Below are positions 7,772 through 16,204 of a stretch of 64,000 nucleotides of DNA, in pieces. The position numbers and the translations under genes were made by a program. The stretch comes from BAIKAL-G1 sp943370385 (lineage in GTDB: Bacteria; Cyanobacteriota; Cyanobacteriia; PCC-6307; Cyanobiaceae), in the NCBI GenBank assembly GCA_943370385.1, contig CALRQT020000011.1, positions 52,519-116,518 of the forward strand, in the 5' to 3' direction. The notes under the pieces are model-generated. The model searched no databases. It saw only the letters and a program-made list of their open reading frames with translations, and was not told the DNA's origin. Position 1 is the stretch's first letter, and every line of letters begins with the position of its first letter.

Positions 7772-9646
7772 TTGACAAAGCTCACTATATTAGGCAGGTT
7801 TTTGGTTCCTTTCTTGGGCATTGGTCTCATGCCCGCAGAGGTTCTATCTGCGCCACTTGCTCGATCACTATCGCCATCAGGTTCGAGTCAGCTCGTGCCC
7901 ATTGAGTCACTAGCGAAGGATACGGTTCAGCAGAAGTCTTTGTTGGTTCCCCAAAGCAATGATGATCATCAGGGAGAATTTGTAGCGAGTTCAGCTGGGA
8001 TCCAGCCGGCATCTGAACGACCGAATGGCGATCTCATCCGTGATGGTGCTGATCAGCTCAATCCTCAACAAATTGAGCAGCGTCTCATCAAGGAAGAGGC
8101 AATCAATCGTGATTCACCCAGCTTTCAATCCTTGTTCGGTATCCCTCTGCGGGGGGCAGATTACAAGCCAACTCAGCAGATTCGCTGTGATGCGCTTCGC
8201 CATCTGAAAACACCTTCCACCTACCGCCGGTTAGATTCCTTTTTTAGGCCGGAGGTTGTCTTGCCTCAGGCTAAGCAATCCGATTTCGTCAACCGCGATT
8301 TCATGACTGGCGATTGGGGTCATGTCCGGACGGATCTCTACAAGGCTGGAGTGGACATTTATGCCTGCCTGGGATTCGATAATCTAAATGTTTTGCAAGG
8401 CAATTTGTCCTCCACTCCCGCCGTTAGATCGGCTCCGCCAAACGTTACCGATCAGCAGAATTATGTTCAGCTGTATGGTCTTGACTTTTATTCCGAGCTT
8501 GTACAGAAGGATTGGAAAGGAGGTCAGCTGCACTTTTCGTTTGCTTGGCCTGAAAGCAAACCGATCTGGCTGTTTGGCAATGCACTGACCCCGATTAAGA
8601 CCCAATCCGTGCATGGCAACTTCTACTATGACGTAGGCACCGCTCGAGATAGTGGTGGCACTGCAAATTCGGCCTCGGCTTATCAAGGCTTCCGGGTCTT
8701 TGAGATTTGGGGCCAACAGCGCTATGGCAAGAAAATGCAAAACTTTGTACGCGTAGGCAATATTTATCCCTGGATTAACTTCAACAAGTCCATGCTTGCT
8801 GCAATGTTTAATTTCTGGACATTTGACGAGCCTGGCAGTCTTGGTACTAATAAGAATACAGGCCGTGGCCCAATTTATCCAACCGCTCCGTTGGGGATTC
8901 AATGGCAGCATATCATTAATGACAACATGGAATTTCTTGCGCAAGTTGGTGCTGGCTATTACGACCCCACGTCGGGAATCGCCAACAGGCAAGGACTGAC
9001 CTGGTTCCTTGACCAGAACAATGGCATTGAGGGTGTGGTGCAGCTTACTTTTAAAGGTGGTACCTATAGTCAAAATAAATCCGATTTTGGCCTCCCTTGG
9101 TTAGTCCACCTTGGTGGCCAGTTCCACACTGGCGAATTGTTTAGCAATTACTTGGATGTGAACGGCAATCCTTTCCAGCTGACAGGCCTTCCCAGGCGTT
9201 CTTATAATTTCAACGGCGGCTTCTATGTTACTGTCGAGTCGATGTTGTTTCGTGAGAAAGGGAGTTACAATCAGGGCCTCACCGCATTCGTCAAGACAGC
9301 TCAATATTTCCACGATTATGCCAACCTGCTGCGCAGCACCTATGTGGCAGGCTTGGGTTATGAAGGGTTGATCCCTGGGCGAGATACCGACGTCTTCATG
9401 GTCGGTCTGGGCGCGGTCAACATGACCCAGGGCGCTGCAGCGTGGAACCGCCTTGATCGCTCTTGCACATCCACCCCCGCCTGCAATAACACTGGCATTC
9501 AGTATGTTATTGAAATTGGCTACTCAGCCAAGCTCACCACTTGGATGTTCATCCAGCCGAGCATCCAATACCTCGTTCAGCCCTATGGCAGAACTGACCT
9601 TGGCAACCTCACAAGCGTTACACTGTCCTTGGGGATCTCCTTTTAA
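7772..9646 (+). CDS. OprB-type carbohydrate-selective porin (second paralogue)
   Basis: A 624-residue paralogue of the porin at 4169, with the same layout: signal sequence (FLVPFLGIGLMPAEVLSA), a polar linker, the conserved block CDALRHLKTPSTYRRLDS, and a beta-barrel rich in Tyr/Trp/Gly strands ending in Phe. Shared barrel landmarks include FYSELVQKDWKGGQLHF, NIYPWINFNKS and LREKGSYNQG-like segments. The start is a TTG with no obvious ribosome site; later ATGs would remove the signal peptide. Codon usage is more AT-rich than in the first paralogue and the hydrogenase genes, which suggests separate acquisition or relaxed amelioration (inference). Confidence 0.83.
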   Translation: MTKLTILGRFLVPFLGIGLMPAEVLSAPLARSLSPSGSSQLVPIESLAKDTVQQKSLLVPQSNDDHQGEFVASSAGIQPASERPNGDLIRDGADQLNPQQIEQRLIKEEAINRDSPSFQSLFGIPLRGADYKPTQQIRCDALRHLKTPSTYRRLDSFFRPEVVLPQAKQSDFVNRDFMTGDWGHVRTDLYKAGVDIYACLGFDNLNVLQGNLSSTPAVRSAPPNVTDQQNYVQLYGLDFYSELVQKDWKGGQLHFSFAWPESKPIWLFGNALTPIKTQSVHGNFYYDVGTARDSGGTANSASAYQGFRVFEIWGQQRYGKKMQNFVRVGNIYPWINFNKSMLAAMFNFWTFDEPGSLGTNKNTGRGPIYPTAPLGIQWQHIINDNMEFLAQVGAGYYDPTSGIANRQGLTWFLDQNNGIEGVVQLTFKGGTYSQNKSDFGLPWLVHLGGQFHTGELFSNYLDVNGNPFQLTGLPRRSYNFNGGFYVTVESMLFREKGSYNQGLTAFVKTAQYFHDYANLLRSTYVAGLGYEGLIPGRDTDVFMVGLGAVNMTQGAAAWNRLDRSCTSTPACNNTGIQYVIEIGYSAKLTTWMFIQPSIQYLVQPYGRTDLGNLTSVTLSLGISF

Positions 9647-9952
9647 CCCCAGTTGCCTGCGGCTACCTGCTGCGTTGTTGGCGGTTGCAACAGGTTGATG
9701 ACCACTGCTCTTAGTCAGGCATCAGGGACCTGCCTCCTGGCTGGCCTGGAAGACTCGTTGTACCTACGACATCAATCCTCCTGGGTTTTGCTGCAGGCTA
9801 CCGAGATCACCCACTTCCCATTTCCTGAACCAATGGCTCGGCCGAGATGTTCATTCTTGCGCCGTGCCGTTAATGGGCTGACTTGATGCCGTTCCAGAAT
9901 TCTGAAGAGCGGAATGTCTCGCTAGCCCCTGTCCTGTTGATCGATCACTGGC
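9647..9952. other. Gene-free spacer
   Basis: About 300 bp between the second porin and the synthase relic. Short open frames exist, but none has a ribosome site or recognisable product. No repeat or promoter stands out. Confidence 0.5.
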
Positions 9953-10432
9953 GGGGTGACCCATGTGTTTGGCATCCTGGGAGCCAAGGTCGACAGCCTG
10001 TTCATCGCCCTGCTGGATTCGCCGATGGAGCTGGTGCTCTGCCGCCACGAGCACAACGCTGTCTTCATGGTCTAGGCCTTTGGCCGGCTCACCGGCAAGG
10101 TGGTTGGGTGGCTGGTCACCTCCGGCCCAGGTGTCACCAACCTGGTGACGGGCCTGGTTACCGCCACTTCGGTGGGGGATCCGGTGTTGGCGATCGGCGG
10201 TGAGGGACTCCTCGACGACAGGATCAAGCACACTCACCAGGTCCTCGATGGCGTGGATGTGATGAAAATGGTCACCAAGTACGACCAGTAGGCCCTCACC
10301 ATCCATTCCCTGGCGGAGGTGTTTGGCAATGGGGTACGTGCCGCCGAAAGCGGCCGGCCGGGCGCCGCGTTTCTCGGCTTGCCCAAGGATGTGGGCCTGG
10401 CCGACTTCCCTCCCGCAGTCGCCCGGGGCCGC
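9953..10432 (+). pseudogene. Decayed copy of the acetolactate synthase N-terminal domain
   Basis: This stretch is roughly nine-tenths identical by eye to 11740-12220, the first third of the acetolactate synthase gene. In the matching frame it reads HVFGILGAKVDSLFIALLDS and later VTSGPGVTNLVTGL, the typical thiamine-diphosphate enzyme N-domain. Two in-frame TAG codons (10073-10075 and 10289-10291) replace CAG- and TCG-type codons of the other copy. There is no start region, and similarity fades near 10412-10432, so the copy cannot make an enzyme. Confidence 0.92.
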
Positions 10433-10451
10433 TCCTTCCCAGCCGGCTCCG

Positions 10452-10502
10452 AGCAGCCACCCCTTCGAGCAAAAACCCTTGGCCAATTCCGTCGGCGGTT
10501 GA
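10452..10502 (+). pseudogene. Relic of an alkyl sulfatase C-terminus
   Basis: Seventeen codons reading SSHPFEQKPLANSVGG-stop match the last 17 codons of the alkyl sulfatase gene (SSYPLEQKPLGDSTGG-stop, 3974-4024). I count 42 of 51 bases identical, including the stop. The relic directly follows the synthase relic, so the two form a chimeric scar. Confidence 0.85.
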
Positions 10503-10547
10503 TCGAGCGGAGCCATCGCGGCATCGTCCGTCCCAGAGTCTCCTTTG

Positions 10548-10581
10548 GGGGATGGTCGGCAAGGGGAGAGCGACCATCCCC
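10548..10581 (+). repeat. Perfect 11-bp inverted repeat upstream of the dehydrogenase gene
   Basis: GGGGATGGTCG and CGACCATCCCC enclose a 12-nt loop. No T-run follows. It lies 75 bp before the dehydrogenase ATG and could be a terminator-like structure or an operator. Confidence 0.6.
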
Positions 10582-10656
10582 ATCGCTTGGGGACCTTGCG
10601 ATTGGGTATCCCTCAACTCTGGTAGATTGCTTGCGCTTAAGTACAACAGAGCCACG

Positions 10657-11460
10657 ATGACTTGCCCCCAAGGAATCGCCCTAGTGACTGGCGCCAGCTC
10701 CGGCATCGGCCTGGAGTTTGCCCGCCAGCTGGCTGCCCGGGGCCACGCCCTGGTGTTGGTGGCCCGCAGCACTAGCAAGTTGGAGGCCTTGGCCAAGGAG
10801 TTGCAGGCCGCCCATGGCACTGTTGTGACGGTGGCCACGATCGACCTGGGGATGGCCGGCGGCGGCCAGCAACTCTGGGACTTCACCGAAAGCCGGGGGC
10901 TTGAGATCGACATTTTGATCAACAATGCTGGCATTGGTCTTTATGGCAATCACACGGCCCTGGATCCGGCAACAGTAGGCAGCATGTTGCAACTGAATAT
11001 CCTCAGTCTCAGTGAACTCTGCAACCGTTACGGCACCGCGATGGGACGGCGCGGCAAGGGTTGGATCCTCAATATTGCCTCCACCGGGGCCTACCAGCCC
11101 ACCCCCTATCTCGCCGCCTATGGGGCCTCCAAGGCCTATGTGTTGAATTTCTCCGAGGCCCTGGCCATGGAACTGGAGGACCAGGGCGTGGTGGTCAGTT
11201 GCCTGTCGCCCGGCCCCAGCGACACGGGCTTCTTCAGCGATATTGACCAGCGCGGCATCGCCATCGACACCTTCGCCAAGGGGGGGCGCCGGTCAGCGCG
11301 GGCGGTGGCCGAGGCGGGCTTGGCGCGGCTGTTTGCGGGCAGGCTCTCCAGCATTGATGGCCGGATGAACCGACTCAAGGCCCTCTCCCTGCGCCTGATG
11401 CCACGCTCGGTGGTGGCAAGATTTTCCAAGGCGCTGATGACGTCCAAGCCATCCACTTGA
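10657..11460 (+). CDS. Short-chain dehydrogenase/reductase
   Basis: A 267-residue classical-type SDR using NAD(P)H. It shows the Rossmann motif TGASSGIG at about residues 10-17, NNAG (DILINNAGIG), a catalytic Ser in NIASTGAYQP and the YGASK active-site motif, followed by SPGPSDTGFF. The proximal ATG is used; the frame is open further upstream without coding character. Substrate is unknown. Its position before an acetolactate synthase/decarboxylase pair allows a role as acetoin or diacetyl reductase, but the sequence looks more like the general DltE/YqjQ-type SDR group, so this stays a guess. Confidence 0.85.
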   Translation: MTCPQGIALVTGASSGIGLEFARQLAARGHALVLVARSTSKLEALAKELQAAHGTVVTVATIDLGMAGGGQQLWDFTESRGLEIDILINNAGIGLYGNHTALDPATVGSMLQLNILSLSELCNRYGTAMGRRGKGWILNIASTGAYQPTPYLAAYGASKAYVLNFSEALAMELEDQGVVVSCLSPGPSDTGFFSDIDQRGIAIDTFAKGGRRSARAVAEAGLARLFAGRLSSIDGRMNRLKALSLRLMPRSVVARFSKALMTSKPST

Positions 11461-11659
11461 CGCCATCAACATGTCGATCAGCACTTGAATCAAGGTGTCG
11501 AGCGAAACGCCACCTTAGACTCCAGGCGACACTTCACGCGAGACTTCGAACGATTAAATCGCTGATTGGCTAGTTGCTAAGGCGAAACGTCTTGGCGATC
11601 GGGTTTCAATGGTTTGCCAATGGGATCAAATCACCTAGGCTGCTTAAATCAGACTCAGT

Positions 11660-13330
11660 TTGGTCGTCATTCCTGGAGATTTTGTGCTGAATGGAGCCCA
11701 GGCCCTGGTCAAGATGCTGGAAAACCATGGGGTGACCCATGTGTTCGGCATCCCGGGAGCCAAGGTCGACAGCCTATTCATTGCCCTGCTTGATTCGCCG
11801 ATTGAGCTCGTGCTCTGCCGCCATGAGCAGAACGCCGTTTTCATGGCCCAGGCCTTTGGCCGGCTCACCGGCAAGGTGGGCGTGTGTGTGGTCACTTCCG
11901 GCCCGGGTGTCACCAACCTGGTGACGGGCCTGGTCCCCGCCACTTCGGAGGGGGATCCGGTGTTGGCGATCGGCGGTGAAGTGCCCTTAGACGACCGGAT
12001 TAAGCGCACCCACCAGGCCCTCGATGGCGTGGATGTGATGAAACCGGTCACCAAGTACGCCCAGTCGGCCCTCACCATCCATGCCCTGCCGGAGGTGTTT
12101 GGCAATGCGGTGCGCGCCGCCGAAAGTGGCCGGCCGGGCGCCGTGTTCCTCGGCCTGCCCAAGGATGTGGGCTTGGCCGACTTCCCGGGCGAGATTTCGC
12201 CCCTCTGGGGCCGCAGCGCCCCCTGCGGACCGGCCGCCAGCCCCGAACTGCAGCGGGCCGCCCTGCTGATCAATGCAGTCCGCCGGCCCCTGGTGTTGAT
12301 GGGCCTGCAGGCTTCGTAACCTGCTTCTGCCGACACCACTAAGCGCTTTTTGGCCGCCACGGGCCTGCCCTATCCCTCCACCTTCCAGGGGCCGGGCGGC
12401 TGGGCCGCCGCCAGCCAATACGTCGGCAAGCTGGGCCTGTTCCGCAACCAGCCGGCCGATCGCCTGCTCAATGACGCCGACTGTGTGATCACCTTGGGCT
12501 TCGATCCAATCGAATTCGATCCCAGCCTCTGGAACAGCGGCCAGGCCAGGCCGCTGGTGGCGATCGATGGGCAGGCGATCGACCAGGACCAGGCCTTTCT
12601 GCCCCAGGCGGAACTGATCGGTGATTTAGACGCCAGCCTCGAAGCCCTGGCGCCCCTGCCGCAGGTGCAGGTGGAGGAGACCTTCCGCCGCAGCGCCGAT
12701 GCCGATCGGGCCGAGCTGGCCGTCACCGTGGCCGAGGGGGCCCAGCTCGGCGGCATGCCGGTGCACCCCCTGCGGGTGGTTCAGGCGCTGCAACAGGTGG
12801 TGACCCCAGACACCACCATCGCCCTTGATGTGGGCTCCCATTACATCTGGATGAGTCGCTATTTCGCCGCCGACCATGCCCGCCAGGTGTTGGTGAGCAA
12901 TGGCCAGCAGACCCTGGGGGTGGCCCTACCCTGGGCCATGGACGCAAACCTGCTGCGGCCGCACCAGCCGGTGATTTCCGTGTCGGGTGATGGCGGCTTC
13001 CTGTTCACGGCCACCGAACTGGAAACGGCCAAACGGCTCGGGAGCCGCTTCGTTCACCTGATCTGGAACAGCGCCTCTTACAACATGGTGGAGTTCCAGG
13101 AGCAGGCCCACTACGGCCGCATTGCCGGCGTCAAGCTGGGTCACTACGACGTGGAGGCTTTTGCGGCAGCCTTTGGTTGCAAGGGCTATCGCATTAGCGA
13201 TGCCGACCAACTGGGCCCGGTGCTACGCGAGGCCCTGCAGGCCGATTGCCCCGTGCTGATCGACATTCCCATCGATTATTCAGAGAATCTCAAGTTGATG
13301 CAAAATGTCCACCAAGATTTCATTCACTGA
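11660..13330 (+). pseudogene. Catabolic acetolactate synthase (AlsS-type) interrupted by one in-frame TAA
   Basis: AlsS joins two pyruvates to form 2-acetolactate and CO2, the first step to acetoin. The full frame spans about 557 codons, normal for AlsS, but TAA at 12317-12319 cuts it after residue 219; the same frame then continues unchanged to 13330. The first part has the N-domain (HVFGIPGAKVDSLF, catalytic Glu in CRHEQNA, TSGPGVTNL). The second part has the central domain and the TPP motif GDGGFLFTATE with NSASYNMVEF. The start may be TTG 11660 or GTG 11684 (GGAG five bases upstream). A sequencing error, a genuine nonsense mutation (for example GAA to TAA) or two interacting half-proteins remain possible. 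The decarboxylase gene follows 33 bp later. Confidence 0.88.
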
Positions 13331-13363
13331 GTTTCTCCTGAGTTTCCCCTTGTTGCCGCCAAG

Positions 13364-14215
13364 ATGAGCCATCCCGATTCCGTTCACGACCTGCATGTGC
13401 GCTTGCCGGCTGGCCTCTGGGCCGCCCTGCAAGCCCATTGCGCCAGCACTGGCGAAAGCCTCAACCATGCCGTGAGCTCGGTTTTGGCGGAAGGCCTCGA
13501 CATCGAGCACCACACCCTTTACCAGGTGTCCACGTCTGGCGCCCTCGTGGAGGGGGTTTACCAGGGATGTGTCTCCGTTGGTGATATTCGCCGCCATGGT
13601 GATTTCGGCCTGGGCACCTTTGATGGCCTCGATGGCGAGGCGATTCTGCTAGATGGCACCTGCTGGCAAGCCCGCGGCGATGGCTCGGTCCGGGTGGCTC
13701 CCGATTCGGCCCTGGCGCCCTTCTTCGTGGCGACCCATTTTGTGGCTGATACGGAGGTCACTTTTCAAGGGGTCAGCAGCTTCTCAGACCTGTGCCACCG
13801 TCTCGATGGCCTGCGTCCTAGCGCCAATGTGTTTGTAGCTATTCGGATCCACGGCTACTTCGAACGGATCAAGGTGCGCACCGCCTGTAAAAGCGCTCCT
13901 GGCACAGATTTGGTCAGCGCCACCAGCCACCAGGCGGAATTTGAACTGCAAAATATCAGCGGAACCCTGGTGGGCTTCTGGACCCCAGGCTACGCCCGCA
14001 CGATCAACGTGCCCGGCTACCACCTGCATTTGCTCAGTGATGACCACCGCCATGGCGGCCACCTACTGGAACTGGCGGCCGATTCTCTCCAGTTGGGCTT
14101 GCATACGGAATCGAATCTGCACCTGGCCCTGCCGGAAACGGCCGCCTTCTTGGCCGCCGATCTCAGTGGCGATCCCAGCGCTGCCCTGGCCACTGCCGAA
14201 GGGAATCGCAGCTAG
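13364..14215 (+). CDS. Alpha-acetolactate decarboxylase with an N-terminal ribbon-helix-helix-like segment
   Basis: The enzyme converts 2-acetolactate to acetoin and CO2 in the cytoplasm. Of 283 residues, about 50-275 match AlsD/BudA: LYQVSTSGALVEGVYQG, RRHGDFGLGTFDGLDGE, FVAIRIHGYFERIKVRT and GYHLHLLSDDHRHGGH, whose HxH and later His fit the family zinc ligands. Residues 8-45 (DLHVRLPAGLWAALQ...GESLNHAVSSVLAEGL) have the strand-helix-helix pattern of CopG/Arc ribbon-helix-helix proteins, which is not part of the standard enzyme. The gene lies 33 bp after acetolactate synthase and appears intact. Family assignment is strong; the DNA-binding reading of the N-terminus is inference. Confidence 0.9.
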   Translation: MSHPDSVHDLHVRLPAGLWAALQAHCASTGESLNHAVSSVLAEGLDIEHHTLYQVSTSGALVEGVYQGCVSVGDIRRHGDFGLGTFDGLDGEAILLDGTCWQARGDGSVRVAPDSALAPFFVATHFVADTEVTFQGVSSFSDLCHRLDGLRPSANVFVAIRIHGYFERIKVRTACKSAPGTDLVSATSHQAEFELQNISGTLVGFWTPGYARTINVPGYHLHLLSDDHRHGGHLLELAADSLQLGLHTESNLHLALPETAAFLAADLSGDPSAALATAEGNRS

Positions 14216-14296
14216 GCGGCCTTGAGAGGCTATTCAATGTAAGGGCAGCACGGCAAAGTTGCTGGCTGGATTCCTTGTGGTTGGACGCCTGGTTAA

Positions 14297-15007
14297 CTAT
14301 CGGGCGACGGCAAGGCGCATGGCGCGCATAACTAGCTCGACCTTGCTTTTGACGCCAAATTTACTACGGAGCACCTTGGTATGGTCTTTGACCGTCGTGA
14401 GGGAAATGCCCAATTTGTCGGCGATTAGGATTTCCGTGTCGCCGTTAAGCAGCAACGAAAGGATCTCATCTTGGCGACCAGTTAGCTTGATGGTGTTGAT
14501 CGGATTGCCTGGGGATTGTTGCTTGAGCAGCAGCTTGGCCGTCGGCGAGAGATAGGTTTGACGATTGGCAATGGCCAGAAAACCCCGTGAGACTGGCTGA
14601 CTGAGATCGCCAATGTCACCCGCAAAGATGATTGCGTCCACGTTGGATCGCACTGCCTTGGCCACATCCGGATTGGATTCTTCAAGAAACATCATGATGC
14701 GGATATCGGGCACCAGCTGGCGGGCCTGGCGGACCATGGAATAGCTATCGCCAGCATCTAATCGATCGCTGCAGATCAAAAGCCCTGGCAGGCCAGTCAT
14801 GAGGTAGGTCAAGGCTTCAGCTTCGGTCGTCATCGCACCGACCAAAAGCCTGCGTACCTTTAGGCGCATGGCTATCATCGTTAGGCCGAGCCGATTGGCT
14901 GAGACCACTAAGACTTTTAAGCGCAGATCACTCGACAGCAGCGCCTCCAGCACTAAGTTGACCCGCTGGGTTGGGTGCACGGCCTCCAGGTTAGGAGTTA
15001 GATCCAT
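14297..15007 (-). CDS. LuxR-family response-regulator-like transcription factor
   Basis: A 236-residue protein with an N-terminal receiver-like domain (about residues 28-145) and a C-terminal LuxR helix-turn-helix (LTGRQDEILSLLLNGDTEILIADKLGISLTTVKDH, given here in parts: TGRQDEIL and LTTVKDHTKVLR). The receiver lacks the usual acidic pair after strand 1 (VLVVSANRLG) and the Lys near strand 5, but retains Asp residues after strand 3 (LLICSDRLDAGD). It may therefore be a phosphorylation-independent pseudo-receiver. It is convergent with the acetoin genes and faces away from hypB; a regulatory link to either is untested. Confidence 0.85.
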   Translation of the reverse strand: MDLTPNLEAVHPTQRVNLVLEALLSSDLRLKVLVVSANRLGLTMIAMRLKVRRLLVGAMTTEAEALTYLMTGLPGLLICSDRLDAGDSYSMVRQARQLVPDIRIMMFLEESNPDVAKAVRSNVDAIIFAGDIGDLSQPVSRGFLAIANRQTYLSPTAKLLLKQQSPGNPINTIKLTGRQDEILSLLLNGDTEILIADKLGISLTTVKDHTKVLRSKFGVKSKVELVMRAMRLAVAR

Positions 15008-16204
15008 GGGGGCAAGCAGCTGATCAAGGGGCTGATCTCCGGGGGATCAAGGCCTTGAAGGCAGCCCCACCATCCCCGGCGTGGCAAAGCACCATCAAGT
15101 CCCTTGGATGGGTGGGATGGTTCAAGACGGCTTGAATTTATTCTCCCATTCTAGCGCCGATCGCTGCGGAATTGCTGGAACTGCAATGATCTCTCCTTGT
15201 TGGTGTGATCTGCAGCTCGGCCCAGCGCAACCAGCGATGGGCTTCCCTCGCCAGGGGCCAACAGGATCCTGTCTGTCGATCCGCTGGTGGGGAGGGGTGA
15301 TGGTTGGAGCCGATCGGCGCTGGATTGGTGATCTTGGCCCCTGCCTCCGACGGCTGGTGGGCCTCCTTGCCTTGGCGCGGAGTCTGGATGCTGACGATCG
15401 TCACCCATTGATATACCCATCGACAACATCGACGATGGGTTCGCAAGCGCTCGATGGCCAGCCAGTGTGGTGTAGATCCCGATTGGTGATCCCCTGCCTG
15501 TAGGTGTCTACGGTCGGCTAGCGATTGACACTGGTGATGTGCACTAGTTTCTTGGCGCCGGTTTGGCTGATCGTCGTGTTGGTGATGGCGATGGAGCTGG
15601 CCCAGGTGAAGCTTTTACCCGTTGGTGGATATCACTATCGGGCAACGATGAGGGATTCGCTGGTTGTTGATTCGGCCGCGTTGGGTTGTTCCGCACTGAT
15701 CGAATTTTGAGGCGGGATTGCGTTGCTGTAACCGGCCGCTGCCTGGGCGTTATCGAGTCGCGGCAGGTGAGTTGAATTCCCTAGGAACAGGCCCTTCACC
15801 ATCAAGGAACCATCAGCAATGGCTCCCTTAAGCCATCCATGGCAAGGCCCAACTAGGTGGCGCCGCAGATCTGTTCCCGCTGTGCCGCAGGCCAGCCCTC
15901 CTTGGTGGCTTCGGCCTAGCTTTGGCTTGACCTGAATCCAGCCTTAATCCAGTCGTCCTAATCGGGCAATTGGGCTGGCTGGTATTCCTGCTGGGAGCGG
16001 TTCGCCATGCACTCCAATAGCGCGGGATTTGGTGACAAAAAAGATTGGGTGAGTCTCGAATATTTGCGACCTGGTTGCCCTCGAAGGTGGTCCCTTTGAG
16101 TCCATCTTGCGGTTGCGCCTGCGGGCTCCTGTCTGCTGACCATGGCGCCCGTCCTGGCCCGGCGCAGTCAGCCACGGGTCGCCCCCTCCCATCGCCTGCA
16201 GCCC
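15008..16204. other. Long stretch without a convincing gene
   Basis: About 1.2 kb between the LuxR-type gene and hypB. Several short open frames occur on both strands but lack ribosome sites and coherent composition. The only structured remnant I can support is the minus-strand decayed frame at 15853-16008. The hypB promoter must lie here, since hypB is cut off from hypA. Confidence 0.6.
15853..16008 (-). pseudogene. Decayed small gene with two internal TAG codons
   Basis: On the minus strand one frame reads MANRSQQEYQPAQLPD, TAG, DDWIKAGFRSSQS, TAG, AEATKEGWPAAQREQICGAT, TAG. The segments are hydrophilic and protein-like and stay in the same frame, as expected of a recently decayed gene of about 50 codons. 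TAG could derive from Trp (TGG) codons. I do not recognise the family. Confidence 0.4.

Noticed and set aside
9653..9886. 77-codon plus-strand frame after the second porin
   Set aside because: Irregular composition, no ribosome site, next to relic DNA.
15525..15710. 61-codon plus-strand frame with a hydrophobic stretch
   Set aside because: No ribosome site, no signal-peptide logic and no recognisable family; in a gene-poor decayed stretch.
15853..16008. TAG recoding, for example pyrrolysine
   Set aside because: No pyrrolysine genes are seen and cyanobacteria are not known to use it; simple decay explains the stops.
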